Of a stretch of 64,000 nucleotides of DNA, positions 19,015 through 27,700 are shown in pieces. The stretch's first letter is position 1. Every line of letters begins with the position of its first letter. The DNA is from Gilliamella apicola (lineage in GTDB: Bacteria; Pseudomonadota; Gammaproteobacteria; Enterobacterales; Orbaceae), in assembly GCF_003202915.1 (NCBI RefSeq), contig NZ_QGLP01000005.1:62001-126000 (forward strand). The letters are read 5' to 3'. The notes under the pieces were generated by a model. It did not search any database. It was not told the DNA's origin and was given only the letters and a program-made list of their open reading frames with translations. The translations under genes were made by a program, and so were the position numbers.

Positions 19015-19623
19015 TTAGCTATTTGGCATATCTGGGCAGTCGATATTTGGTGCTTGTTGTACATCAATGCGATTGACTAGTGCGCGGTATTTTTTCCATT
19101 CAGCGAGTAATTGAATTTCTTGTTCGCTGGCGATTTGCGAATCAACTGCATCTTGTAAATAACTGATTTGTGAGGTTGCTTCCGAAATGAGTTGTTTTTT
19201 TTGAGTTGTCGCTTGGTTAACTTGCGATTGGTGCTGTTTATTTTTATCTAATTGCCATTTTTTACCATCCCATTTGTCAAATTCACTACCTGGTTTTAAG
19301 GTGGTATAACCTTCTGGAATGTCACCAACCTCTTGCATAGTCGTTTCTGCGCCAGTTTCGGTAGAGTAGATCGTGGTACCGCGTAAGTCTTTAGGGTAGG
19401 TCCATTGTTGGCCATTATGGATGATGGCTTGATTGTCTTGCACGTTTTTCGGGGCTTCAAGGTAAGCATGAGCCGGTAAGCCAACGCCAACAGGTAAATA
19501 TTGATAGGTAGCTTGTGAAAATTCACCTTTGGTGTCAACATTATAAATAATTGCCCAACCGGCGGAGATGGTTAAACCATTTTTATCTAATACGGCTGAT
19601 GCTGGCTGTAATTCATATTTCAT
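19015..19623 (-). CDS. Tail fibre assembly protein, cassette A (gpG-type)
   Basis: Tfa-type chaperones help the fibre tip fold and often stay attached to it. The 202-aa product starts MKYELQPASAVLDKNGLTISAGW and carries the family central segment AYLEAPKNVQDNQAIIHNGQQW and a coiled C-terminal half ending RALVNRIDVQQAPNIDCP. It is nearly identical to the cassette C copy and less similar to B in the segment 100-150, matching the relationships of their fibres. It follows fibre A by 15 bp and ends in a terminator. Confidence 0.88.
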   Translation of the reverse strand: MKYELQPASAVLDKNGLTISAGWAIIYNVDTKGEFSQATYQYLPVGVGLPAHAYLEAPKNVQDNQAIIHNGQQWTYPKDLRGTTIYSTETGAETTMQEVGDIPEGYTTLKPGSEFDKWDGKKWQLDKNKQHQSQVNQATTQKKQLISEATSQISYLQDAVDSQIASEQEIQLLAEWKKYRALVNRIDVQQAPNIDCPDMPNS

Positions 19624-19638
19624 TATTTGTTCTCCTAA

Positions 19639-21198
19639 TTATTCTGCTTTAACGATATACATAAATGCGACGTTGCGAGGTCGAGTTTCATTGCCGACCA
19701 ATCCATCAGGGTTTAAATTGCGCCAATCGGTGTAGCCCCTTGATGTTGATATACTGCCGTTGGTACCATCGTTCGTGTACAATAGTGCATTATCAAAATC
19801 GTTATTGTACGCGCCGCCCCATACTCCGCCTAATCCGGTTGAGCCAAATGGTGCGTAGTGTTCTTTCTGCCAATCAGTAAAATGCGTTGAATGTTCACCC
19901 CATCCCTCAACATGGCGATGCGCTGAAATTTGTGGAGCCTGCCAGGCTAAAATGACCCGATATGGATCTGCGCCACGAGCGTTATCCCACCCACGAATAA
20001 ATTCACCGCGTAAATCGGGTAATTTTCCTGATGGATAAGCAGCAGCGAGTTTGGGAAATTGATTTTTATTAAACGTTGAACCATTACATTCTAGCCAACC
20101 AGCAGGAGGTTGAGTATTCGGCCATGGTAAAGGCACACCGATAGGAATATAATTAGAAACATTGGCTGTGGTGATAAATTCATTCCAACTATAATCGCCA
20201 GTATAACTTGGGTTTTGTTCATAAGTTATAACACCCCTGTATTTAACTCGCTTACTTAAAACATCAATGGCAATATCACCAAATGAATCACCAACAAATG
20301 ATCGCATTACATGGCTATAATCGAATGGTTTACACCCTTGTGATTGTTGTTGAGTGAATAAAAAACCACTATACTGGTTCTTAGACTCATCTATGGATTC
20401 ATTGCCTAGAACATGTGAAAAGCCAATTCCGTAAGAATATTTAGTTAATACGGGGTGACCTTTTATTTTCAACTCACCAGTTATATCATCGCCTGAACGT
20501 TTAACTGCCGCCATAGCTATATCATTCACAATTTTTACTTTCTCATCTACTTTTGTGACTTTCTCATCCACTCTTTTGACAGCTTCATTTACTTTTTTGA
20601 CTGCTAATGGGGTTGCTGCTTGGTTTTCAATGGTTAAATCAGTGGCGGAATTTAATTGCACAAATCCTTTCGATGAAGTGGTCGCAGTCGGGTGATTGGT
20701 TGATTTTTCATGAGCCGTCATTCTAGCGGTAATTAAATTATCAACATATTGACGAGTGGCTAATATTACTGCTGGGTCAATTTTCAAGGCAATGGCATCA
20801 GTGTTATCAACGATGATAATGATGCGAATGACTTGCGTTCGCCCACTACCTTCGGATAATTGTGGTTTATAGGTAGCCGGGCAATTACCCACCGCAACTA
20901 AGTTGTTATTCTCATCATATAAGCCAATTTCATGAATAAACCATCCTCCTTGATTTTCCGGAATAATTAATTCGGCAATAATTTGATTTGTATTATTTTC
21001 ATCAATGGTTAATGAGTTAATGGGTGCTTGATAGACTTCATGAACTAATTTGCTTTGATTGGCATTTGGTGTAGTTGCGTTACCATTACCATCGCCAACT
21101 CCCATCTTATTTAATTTCAGTGGTATACCTGAAGCGGTCGCATTCGCCAGTAATGCAGCACCTTGTTGGGTAATTAGAGTATAATATTTTTGACTCAT
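19639..21198 (-). CDS. Tail fibre protein, cassette A (H-type)
   Basis: A 519-aa fibre with three parts: an N-terminal baseplate-attachment region of about 205 residues shared by all three cassettes (MSQKYYTLITQQGAALL; GGWFIHEIGLYDENNN; HEKSTNHPTATTSSKGFVQLNS), a middle with a heptad-like stretch (VKKVNEAVKRVDEKVTKVDEKV) not found in B or C, and a C-terminal collar/receptor-binding part from PIGVPLPWP onward. The last 110 or so residues are almost identical to fibre C (GWDNARGADPYRVIL, SISTSRGYTDWRNLNPDG). ATG 21198 is chosen by homology with B; the frame opens earlier. It has its own upstream dyad. Confidence 0.9.
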   Translation of the reverse strand: MSQKYYTLITQQGAALLANATASGIPLKLNKMGVGDGNGNATTPNANQSKLVHEVYQAPINSLTIDENNTNQIIAELIIPENQGGWFIHEIGLYDENNNLVAVGNCPATYKPQLSEGSGRTQVIRIIIIVDNTDAIALKIDPAVILATRQYVDNLITARMTAHEKSTNHPTATTSSKGFVQLNSATDLTIENQAATPLAVKKVNEAVKRVDEKVTKVDEKVKIVNDIAMAAVKRSGDDITGELKIKGHPVLTKYSYGIGFSHVLGNESIDESKNQYSGFLFTQQQSQGCKPFDYSHVMRSFVGDSFGDIAIDVLSKRVKYRGVITYEQNPSYTGDYSWNEFITTANVSNYIPIGVPLPWPNTQPPAGWLECNGSTFNKNQFPKLAAAYPSGKLPDLRGEFIRGWDNARGADPYRVILAWQAPQISAHRHVEGWGEHSTHFTDWQKEHYAPFGSTGLGGVWGGAYNNDFDNALLYTNDGTNGSISTSRGYTDWRNLNPDGLVGNETRPRNVAFMYIVKAE

Positions 21199-21373
21199 AT
21201 TTTCATTCCTATAAATAAAAATTCGAATCGCCATTAAGGCGATCGAATGAGCTACTTGTTTGGTTTTAAGAAGCCAGTTTATCTATCCTTTATTAAGTCA
21301 TATGACTTTTATTCATAAAATGGCTTGCTAACGATAGTGACATAATCTAAAGAAGTGAGTTAATGAATGGATA

Positions 21374-21392
21374 TGTAATAAACAAGATTACA
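21374..21392 (-). promoter_or_regulatory. Candidate Ogr site upstream of fibre A
   Basis: TGTAATAAACAAGATTACA has six-base perfect arms (TGTAAT/ATTACA) around seven bases. The whole block from about 21,305 to 21,410 is repeated, with changes, upstream of fibre B at 23,637-23,740, which shows that the cassette was duplicated together with its promoter region. Confidence 0.65.
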
Positions 21393-21435
21393 AGTGGGGT
21401 AGGAGAGGTTCTTTGAAAAAATAAACAATTAATAA

Positions 21436-21490
21436 AAACTGAAGTGCCCCCAATAGTTGGACAACCAATTACTGGGGGGCACTTCAGTTT
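21436..21490. repeat. IS3/IS150-type end relic forming a 16-bp hairpin
   Basis: AAACTGAAGTGCCCCC (21436-21451) pairs perfectly with GGGGGCACTTCAGTTT (21475-21490). The inner sequence AATAGTTGGACAA is typical of IS150-like left ends and is shared with the remnant at 39,491. No transposase frame follows. It lies between cassettes A and B and may also act as a transcription terminator. Confidence 0.7.
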
Positions 21491-21515
21491 AAACCAAGGT
21501 TTTTATCAATTAACG

Positions 21516-22121
21516 TTATTTAGGCTGTTTTGGCCAGTCGATATTTGGTGCTTGTTGTACATCAATGCGATTTAGTAGTGCGCGGTATTTTTTCCATTCG
21601 GCGAGTAATTGAGTTTCTTGTTCAGTGGCGATTTGTAAATCAACCGCATCTTGTAAATAACTGATTTGTTCGGTTGCTTTACTTAATAATTGTTTTTTCT
21701 GTGATGTTGCTTCATCGATGTCATTTTGATGCTGTTTTTCAGTATCTAATACCCATTTTTCCCCGTCCCAGCTGTCGAATTCACTGCTAGGCTTTATGGT
21801 GGTGTAACCTTCAGGAATCTCGCCAACCTCTTGCATAATCGTTTCTGCGCCAGTTTCAGTAGAGTAGATCTTGGTGCCGCGTAAATCTGTAGGGTAGGTC
21901 CATTGTTGGCCATTGTGGATGATGGCTTGATTGTCTTGCACGTTTTTCGGGGCTTCTAAGTAAGCATGAGCAGGTAAGCCAACGCCAACAGGTAAATATT
22001 GATAGGTGGCTTGTAAAAATTCACACTTTGTATCAACATTATAAATAATTGCCCAACCGGCTTTAATGGTTAGACCATTTTTATTTAATACGGCTGATGC
22101 TGGTTGTAATTCATATTTCAT
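21516..22121 (-). CDS. Tail fibre assembly protein, cassette B (gpG-type)
   Basis: The 201-aa product has the same N-terminal two thirds as the A and C copies, but differs in residues about 100-150 (TTIKPSSEFDSWDGEKW and TEKQHQNDIDEATSQ), the part expected to contact its own fibre tip. This suits fibre B, whose tip is different. It starts 15 bp after fibre B with GGAGAACC upstream, and is followed by the IS-type hairpin. Confidence 0.88.
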   Translation of the reverse strand: MKYELQPASAVLNKNGLTIKAGWAIIYNVDTKCEFLQATYQYLPVGVGLPAHAYLEAPKNVQDNQAIIHNGQQWTYPTDLRGTKIYSTETGAETIMQEVGEIPEGYTTIKPSSEFDSWDGEKWVLDTEKQHQNDIDEATSQKKQLLSKATEQISYLQDAVDLQIATEQETQLLAEWKKYRALLNRIDVQQAPNIDWPKQPK

Positions 22122-22136
22122 TATTGGTTCTCCTAA

Positions 22137-23519
22137 TTATTCTGCTTTAACTATGTATATAAATGCGACATTGCGCGGATGGTTGTCATGTGAAACAGGG
22201 ACTACACGCGATGCATCAAAATAAAATCCCGGACGCGGTAAGATTGAGGTAAATTCAGTTATGGTTCCTTTGGCGTATTTTAACCCGATGGTTTCGGTAT
22301 TACGCCGAGTTTCGCTAAATGCACCATTAAAAATGGTGTTGGTGTTTTTTATTCTCCCATGAGATATCGGCCAAACTTCCCCATATATATTTCTTATTGC
22401 ATCATCCTGAAAACTTAAAATACCTCTGTTAGGGTCTAATCCTCGACCGTTATCTTTCCCTCGAATAAATAACCCGCGTAAATCCGGTAAGGTTCCCCAC
22501 GGATAGACGGCTGCTAATTTAGGAAATTGATTAACATCAAATGGTGAACCATTACACTCGAGCCAACCGGCAGGTAGATGGTCACTAGGCCAAGGTTGCG
22601 GAATCCCAACAGGTAAAACACGTTCTTTAACAAATTCATTCAATCCAAAAACTCTCTCTGATCCAATATAACCAGCTATCCAGCCATCATGATTGATATG
22701 CCAAGAAAATTCGTTTTTATAGGTATTATATACTCCGGAAATTCCATCATTACGTACAACAAATATATGTCTTTTGTCTCCCGAATATACCTGCGATTCA
22801 AATTCGGACATTCGGAACTTATCTACAATTGGATCAATTCGATTATGCGCGGCGCTTGCATGGTCATAGGCAGCCTGTGCTTTTTGGTCAGAATATCGAG
22901 CATATTCATAAGCATCACGAACCGCTTTGGGGGTTGCCGCTTGGCTTTCAATTGTTGAATTGGTTGCCGAGTTTAATTGCACAAAACCTTTTGAAGAAGT
23001 AGTGGCATTGGGATGATTAGTTGATTTTTCATGGATTGCCAGTTTGTTGATAATTAAATTATCTACATATTGACGCGAGGCTAATACTACAGCCGGATCA
23101 ATTTTTAGTTCAACTACACTTGCATTATCTACTGCAACAATCATGCGGATTACTTGGGTACGGCCACAACCTTCAGGCAATTGAGGTTTATAGGTAGCTG
23201 GGCAGTTACCGACCGCAATTAAGGTATTGTTCTCATCATATAAGCCGATTTCATTAATAAACCATCCCCCTTGGTGTTCCGGAATGATTAATTCAGCAAT
23301 AATTTGCTTTGGATTATTTGCGTCTGTGGTTAAAGTATTGATTTGTGCTTGATAGACTTCATGAATAAGGTGGGTTTGAGCAGCATTTGGCGTGGTTGCA
23401 TCACCATTGCCATCACCAACCCCCATTTTAGTTAATTTGAGCGGAACACCTAAAGCAGTAGCATTTGCCAGTAAGGCGGCGCCATGCTCGGTTATTAATG
23501 TACAAAATTTTTGACTCAT
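22137..23519 (-). CDS. Tail fibre protein, cassette B (H-type)
   Basis: A 460-aa fibre. The N-terminal attachment region is shared with A and C. The middle (YARYSDQKAQAAYDHASAAHNRI, then VYSGDKRHIFVVRNDGISGVYNTYKN) resembles fibre C and not A. The C-terminal tip after LPDLRGLFIRGKDNGRGLDPNRG is unique among the three (GEVWPISHGRIKN; TEFTSILPRPGFYF), apart from the final RNVAFIYIVKAE. It should therefore bind a different surface receptor. Its own upstream dyad at 23,696 suggests independent expression. Confidence 0.9.
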   Translation of the reverse strand: MSQKFCTLITEHGAALLANATALGVPLKLTKMGVGDGNGDATTPNAAQTHLIHEVYQAQINTLTTDANNPKQIIAELIIPEHQGGWFINEIGLYDENNTLIAVGNCPATYKPQLPEGCGRTQVIRMIVAVDNASVVELKIDPAVVLASRQYVDNLIINKLAIHEKSTNHPNATTSSKGFVQLNSATNSTIESQAATPKAVRDAYEYARYSDQKAQAAYDHASAAHNRIDPIVDKFRMSEFESQVYSGDKRHIFVVRNDGISGVYNTYKNEFSWHINHDGWIAGYIGSERVFGLNEFVKERVLPVGIPQPWPSDHLPAGWLECNGSPFDVNQFPKLAAVYPWGTLPDLRGLFIRGKDNGRGLDPNRGILSFQDDAIRNIYGEVWPISHGRIKNTNTIFNGAFSETRRNTETIGLKYAKGTITEFTSILPRPGFYFDASRVVPVSHDNHPRNVAFIYIVKAE

Positions 23520-23695
23520 ATTTGTATCCTATAAATAAAAATTCGAATCGCTCATAAGGCAATTGAATGCGTTATTAGTGTCGGTTGTCATGTCTAGTTT
23601 TTGAATATTTTATAAACTGCATGCGATTTGCATTTCATAAAATGGTTTACTCACGATAGTGACATAATCTAATGAAGTGAGGTAATAAATGGATA

Positions 23696-23714
23696 TGTAA
23701 TAAACGAGGTTACA
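23696..23714 (-). promoter_or_regulatory. Candidate Ogr site upstream of fibre B
   Basis: TGTAATAAACGAGGTTACA has the TGT-N13-ACA form and differs from the cassette A site at a few central positions. Its centre is 186 bp from the fibre B start, similar to the distance at cassette A. Confidence 0.65.
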
Positions 23715-23799
23715 AGTGGCGTAGGTGAGGTTTAGTGAAATGATAAATTATTAATAGAACCTTGGTGACAAGACCAAGGTTTTTGTTTATCTATTAACG

Positions 23800-24405
23800 C
23801 TATTTAGGCTGTTTTGGCCAGTCGATATTTGGTGCTTTTTGTACATCAATGCGATTGACTAGTGCGCGGTATTTTTTCCATTCAGCGAGTAATTGAATTT
23901 CTTGTTCGCTGGCGATTTGCGAATCAACAGCATCTTGTAAATAATTGATTTGTGATGTTGCTTCTGAAATGAGTTGATTTTTTTGAGTTGTCGCTTGGTT
24001 GATTTGCGATTGGTGCTGTTTATTTTTATCTAATTGCCATTTTTTACCATCCCATTTGTCAAATTCACTATTTGGTTTTAATGTGGTATAACCTTCTGGA
24101 ATGTCACCAACCTCTTGCATAGTCGTTTCCGCGCCTGTTTCGGTAGAGTAGATCGTGGTGCCGCGTAAGTCTTTAGGGTAGGTCCACTGTTGGCCATTGT
24201 GGATGATGGCTTGATTATCTTGAACGTTTTTCGGGGCTTCTAAGTAAGCATGAGCAGGTAAGCCAACGCCAACAGGTAAATATTGATAGGTAGCTTGTGA
24301 AAATTCACCCTTTGCATCAACATGATAAGCAATCGCCCAACCGGCGCTGATGGTTAGACCATTTTTATTTAATACGGCTGATACTGGTTGTAATTGATAT
24401 TTCAT
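23800..24405 (-). CDS. G: Tail fibre assembly protein, cassette C (gpG)
   Basis: The 201-aa Tfa-family chaperone starts MKYQLQPVSAVLNKNGLTISAGW. It lies 17 bp after fibre C in the continuous V-W-J-I-H-G unit, so this is the original G gene. The C-terminal half shares KPNSEFDKWDGKKWQLDKN with the A copy, agreeing with the near-identical tips of fibres A and C. Unlike A and B, its leader region has a plain AAAGAGAAAAA-type binding site. Confidence 0.9.
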   Translation of the reverse strand: MKYQLQPVSAVLNKNGLTISAGWAIAYHVDAKGEFSQATYQYLPVGVGLPAHAYLEAPKNVQDNQAIIHNGQQWTYPKDLRGTTIYSTETGAETTMQEVGDIPEGYTTLKPNSEFDKWDGKKWQLDKNKQHQSQINQATTQKNQLISEATSQINYLQDAVDSQIASEQEIQLLAEWKKYRALVNRIDVQKAPNIDWPKQPK

Positions 24406-24422
24406 TTTTTCTCTTTCCTTTA

Positions 24423-25856
24423 TTATTCTGCTTTAACGATATACATAAATGCGACGTTGCGAGGGCGAGTTTCATTGCCGACCAATCCATCAGGGTTTAG
24501 ATTGCGCCAATCGGTGTAGCCCCTTGATGTTGATATACTGCCGTTGGTACCATCGTTCGTGTACAATAGTGCATTATCAAAATCATTATTGTACGCGCCG
24601 CCCCATACTCCGCCTAATCCGGTTGAGCCAAATGGTGCGTAGTGTTCTCTCTGCCAATCAGTAAAATGCGTTGAATGTTCACCCCATCCCTCAACATGGC
24701 GATGCGCTGAAATTTGTGGAGCCTGCCAGTCTAAAATGACACGATATGGATCTGCGCCACGAGCGTTATCCCACCCACGAATAAATTCACCGCGTAAATC
24801 GGGTAATTTTCCTGATGGATAAGCAGCAGCGAGTTTAGGAAAGTGATCTCTGTTAAATGTCGAGCCATTACATTCAAAATAGCCAGCAGGAGGATAGACT
24901 TGTGGCCAAGGTAATGGCACGCCTACCGGAGGAGTTCTGTCTCTAACAAACTGATCTAAGCCACCCACACGAGGAGCTTCAATAAATCCTCCACACCATC
25001 CATCGGAATTAAAAAACCATGAAAAATCGTTTTTATAGGTATTATATACCCCAGCAACTCCGTCATTGCGTACAACAAATAGGTATCGTTTATCTGCAGA
25101 AAATAATTCTGATTCAAAATCTGGAGTGCGTAACCGGTCAGTTACATTTGAAAGAACATTATTGACATCAGTTATTCTGTTATGTGCATTACTGGCATGG
25201 TCAAAGGCTGACTGCGCTTTTTGGTCAGTAAATCGAACATATTCAAAAGTATCATGAACCGCTTTGGGGGTGGCTGCTTGGCTTTCAATTGTTGAATCAG
25301 TGGCCGAGTTTAATTGCACAAAGCCTTTGGATGATGTTGTCGCTGTTGGATGGTTGGTTGATTTTTCATGAGCTGTCATTTTGGCGGTAATCTGGTCATT
25401 CGTGTATTGCCGCGTGGCCAAGACAACGGCTGGATCGATTTTCAATTCGACAGATTGGGTGTTGTCGACAATAATGACCATTCTAATTACTTGCGTTCGG
25501 CCACTGCCTTCAGCTAATTTAGGTTTGTAGGTTGATGGGCAGTTACCCACGGCGATCAGATTACCGTGATCATCAAATAGACCAATCTCATGAATAAACC
25601 AGCCACCCTCGCTCTCAGGAATGATCTGTTCGGCAATAATTTGATTGGGGTTTTCTTGGTCGACAAATAGTGTGTTGACAGCGGCACGTCTGACTTCGTG
25701 TACTAATTGGGTTTGGCTGGCATTGGGTTTAGGAATGTTACCATTGCCATCACCAATTGCCATTTGTGTTATTTTAAGAGGAATGCCAAGTGCCGTGGCA
25801 TTGGCTAATAATGCCGCGCCTTGTTTGGTTAAGACGGTGAAATATGTTTGATTCAT
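24423..25856 (-). CDS. H: Tail fibre protein H, cassette C
   Basis: A 477-aa fibre that overlaps gene I by four bases (ATGA) and so is the operon-linked H gene. It begins MNQTYFTVLTKQGAALLANATALG. The attachment domain is shared with A and B but is the most diverged; the middle (YVRFTDQKAQSAFDHASNAHNRI; FVVRNDGVAGVYNTYKND) matches B; the tip from GKLPDLRGEFIRGWDNARG to the end matches A almost exactly. This mosaic shows recombination between cassettes. Its N-terminus should bind the baseplate through gpI/J. Confidence 0.92.
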   Translation of the reverse strand: MNQTYFTVLTKQGAALLANATALGIPLKITQMAIGDGNGNIPKPNASQTQLVHEVRRAAVNTLFVDQENPNQIIAEQIIPESEGGWFIHEIGLFDDHGNLIAVGNCPSTYKPKLAEGSGRTQVIRMVIIVDNTQSVELKIDPAVVLATRQYTNDQITAKMTAHEKSTNHPTATTSSKGFVQLNSATDSTIESQAATPKAVHDTFEYVRFTDQKAQSAFDHASNAHNRITDVNNVLSNVTDRLRTPDFESELFSADKRYLFVVRNDGVAGVYNTYKNDFSWFFNSDGWCGGFIEAPRVGGLDQFVRDRTPPVGVPLPWPQVYPPAGYFECNGSTFNRDHFPKLAAAYPSGKLPDLRGEFIRGWDNARGADPYRVILDWQAPQISAHRHVEGWGEHSTHFTDWQREHYAPFGSTGLGGVWGGAYNNDFDNALLYTNDGTNGSISTSRGYTDWRNLNPDGLVGNETRPRNVAFMYIVKAE

Positions 25857-26458
25857 GGTTTTATGCTCATTGTATCGATTAAATGAATAGTTGCGCCCGA
25901 ATGGCTTTCAGATTGAGTAGCGACAGTTTCAGCAATATAAGGGTAGATATCTAAAGTATTACCATCATAGCTACTGGCTCCCATGGTTAATGAACCTTTA
26001 GATACGAGCTGGATAGCCAATCCGGTTAGTTGACGTGATACCGGTTTGACATCATCAATGATACGGCTAAGTTCGTTATAAGACTCTTCGGTAATGCCTT
26101 TATCTAATACGCCAATTTCCAGCCCAAAAGAGCCAGGCGTTTGATTGTTTTGCCACCACTCGGTAATCTTGATTAAGAAACCAAATGGCTCGACAGCCCG
26201 ACGAATTGCCTCTTTGGTGCCTTTGAGCTTATGGATTTCAAAGGCTTCGGCGATGACTTTACGTTTGATCTCCTCAGACCAATTTTCATCCCAACGGTCT
26301 ACACTATATTGCCATGCCAGATAGGGAAGTAATTCGTAAGGACTAGTTTGCGGATCCCAAAGTGAGCGTAACGGTATTGGTGGCTCACAAGCAATCGCTT
26401 GTGAAAGTTTTTTCTCCAGTTTGGTAGCTGTAGGGGGGAGTAGCGTTTTATTCGCCAT
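25853..26458 (-). CDS. I: Tail protein I (baseplate)
   Basis: GpI is a baseplate wedge protein that links the fibre to the wedge. The 201-aa product shows the family features: LPPTATKLEKKLSQA at the start, the Trp-rich LWDPQTSPYELLPYLAWQYSVDRWDENW near residues 30-58, and KGTKEAIRRAVEPFG near 82. It overlaps J by 11 bp and H by 4 bp in one tightly packed unit. Confidence 0.93.
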   Translation of the reverse strand: MANKTLLPPTATKLEKKLSQAIACEPPIPLRSLWDPQTSPYELLPYLAWQYSVDRWDENWSEEIKRKVIAEAFEIHKLKGTKEAIRRAVEPFGFLIKITEWWQNNQTPGSFGLEIGVLDKGITEESYNELSRIIDDVKPVSRQLTGLAIQLVSKGSLTMGASSYDGNTLDIYPYIAETVATQSESHSGATIHLIDTMSIKP

Positions 26459-27359
26459 AACCTGCTACCTCAACTTGATAGTCTGAACAATAACTAGCTT
26501 GTTCCCGGTTGATGATAATATCTTGTGCCGGTTCTTGGAGTTCAACGCGTTGTACGCCAACCACATGTAACGCTGAGATGATAGCACTTCGGCTAATTCT
26601 TCGGCCAATTCGATGTTTTTCGCTAATGTAAGCTTGTAAATTATCCATGGCAGTTTTTTTAATCGGTTCTGACTCGGGACCTGGATATAAGTAAAGTTTC
26701 GCTTTAATTTGGTAGTCAATTAATTCGACTGATTTAACGGTCACCCTGTCGGCAATCGGTCGACGATCATCTTGATTGACCGCTTTTTTGACAATTTCAA
26801 TCAACTCATCCGAGGCAATACCATTATTATCCCGAGCTAAAATTGCGAGAGTAACACAGGCGGGGGAAGGGCTTTCAGCTGCCGCGTCTAAGACTCTTCC
26901 ATCAGCACTACGGGCAAAAAACTCATATGCCGCGCGCGGTCCGGCAACCGATAATCCTTCAAAAGCTGATTGAATGCGGACTCTAAAGTCACTATCGGCT
27001 TCTTTAATTTCTTTGATAGCCGGAACGACACTATTGTCTGCAGCTTGCACGGTTAGACGATAAACATTGAAGTTGGCGCCTAGATTATCTAAATCCTGAT
27101 CTTTAGCATGGGCAATCATTAATGCTTGCGAGGCTTCGTTGATTCGTTGCCGTAAAATCAGTTCATAATAGCTGCTCTCTTGTAACAGTTTGACAATCGG
27201 CTCACTTTCAAATTGTAATGTTTTGGCAACTTCTTCCTGTTCTTGCTCACTATAAAGTGAAATGAATTTGGCTTTGCGGCGGTTAAAGATCTCTTCAAAA
27301 TCTAGGGATTCAATTACATTTGGGGAGGGTAATTTTGAAAGGTCGGTTAATGCTGCCAT
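26448..27359 (-). CDS. J: Baseplate assembly protein J
   Basis: GpJ forms the baseplate wedge with W and I, related to T4 gp6 and Mu gp47. The 303-aa length equals P2 gpJ (302 aa). Visible features include the N-terminal helical part (QEEVAKTLQFESEPIVKLLQESSYYELILRQR in several segments), FEGLSVAGPRAAYEFFARSADGRVLDA, and a C-terminal RIGRRISRSAIISALH. It overlaps W by 13 bp. Confidence 0.93.
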   Translation of the reverse strand: MAALTDLSKLPSPNVIESLDFEEIFNRRKAKFISLYSEQEQEEVAKTLQFESEPIVKLLQESSYYELILRQRINEASQALMIAHAKDQDLDNLGANFNVYRLTVQAADNSVVPAIKEIKEADSDFRVRIQSAFEGLSVAGPRAAYEFFARSADGRVLDAAAESPSPACVTLAILARDNNGIASDELIEIVKKAVNQDDRRPIADRVTVKSVELIDYQIKAKLYLYPGPESEPIKKTAMDNLQAYISEKHRIGRRISRSAIISALHVVGVQRVELQEPAQDIIINREQASYCSDYQVEVAGYGE

Positions 27360-27700
27360 GTTGCTACCTCGATTTCGCTATTAAAGGTTTGGTTCGGTTT
27401 GTCTATCCGTGAACCGGTTATTTGTAAGGTTAATTTTTCTTTATCAGGGAACACATCGACCGTATCAAGTTTTATTCGTGGTTCCCATTGAGTAAGTGCC
27501 AATACCGTAGCCGAAATCACACGTAGTTTAGTTGCTTCTGTATTTGGGTTGTCTAAAAGTAAAAACAGTAACGAACCATAATTACGTCGCTCAATTCTCG
27601 AACCAATCGGTGTGGTGAGAATATCTTTAATGGACTGATTGATATGGTCCATATCGGTAATTGTTCGTCCTGATTTGCTATTCATGCCAATATAACTCAT
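27347..27700 (-). CDS. W: Baseplate assembly protein W (gp25-like)
   Basis: GpW is a small gp25-like protein that ties the wedge to the first sheath ring. The 117-aa product has the classic NQSIKDILTTPIGSRIERRNYGS segment and the LFLLLDNPNTEATKLRVISATV helix with EPRIKLDTVDV after it. It overlaps V by four bases (ATGA) and J by 13. Confidence 0.94.
   Translation of the reverse strand: MSYIGMNSKSGRTITDMDHINQSIKDILTTPIGSRIERRNYGSLLFLLLDNPNTEATKLRVISATVLALTQWEPRIKLDTVDVFPDKEKLTLQITGSRIDKPNQTFNSEIEVATWQH

Noticed and set aside
19665-19880. Plus-strand ORF repeated at 24449-24664
   Set aside because: It occurs twice only because fibres A and C share the same tip; it is the antisense of that tip.
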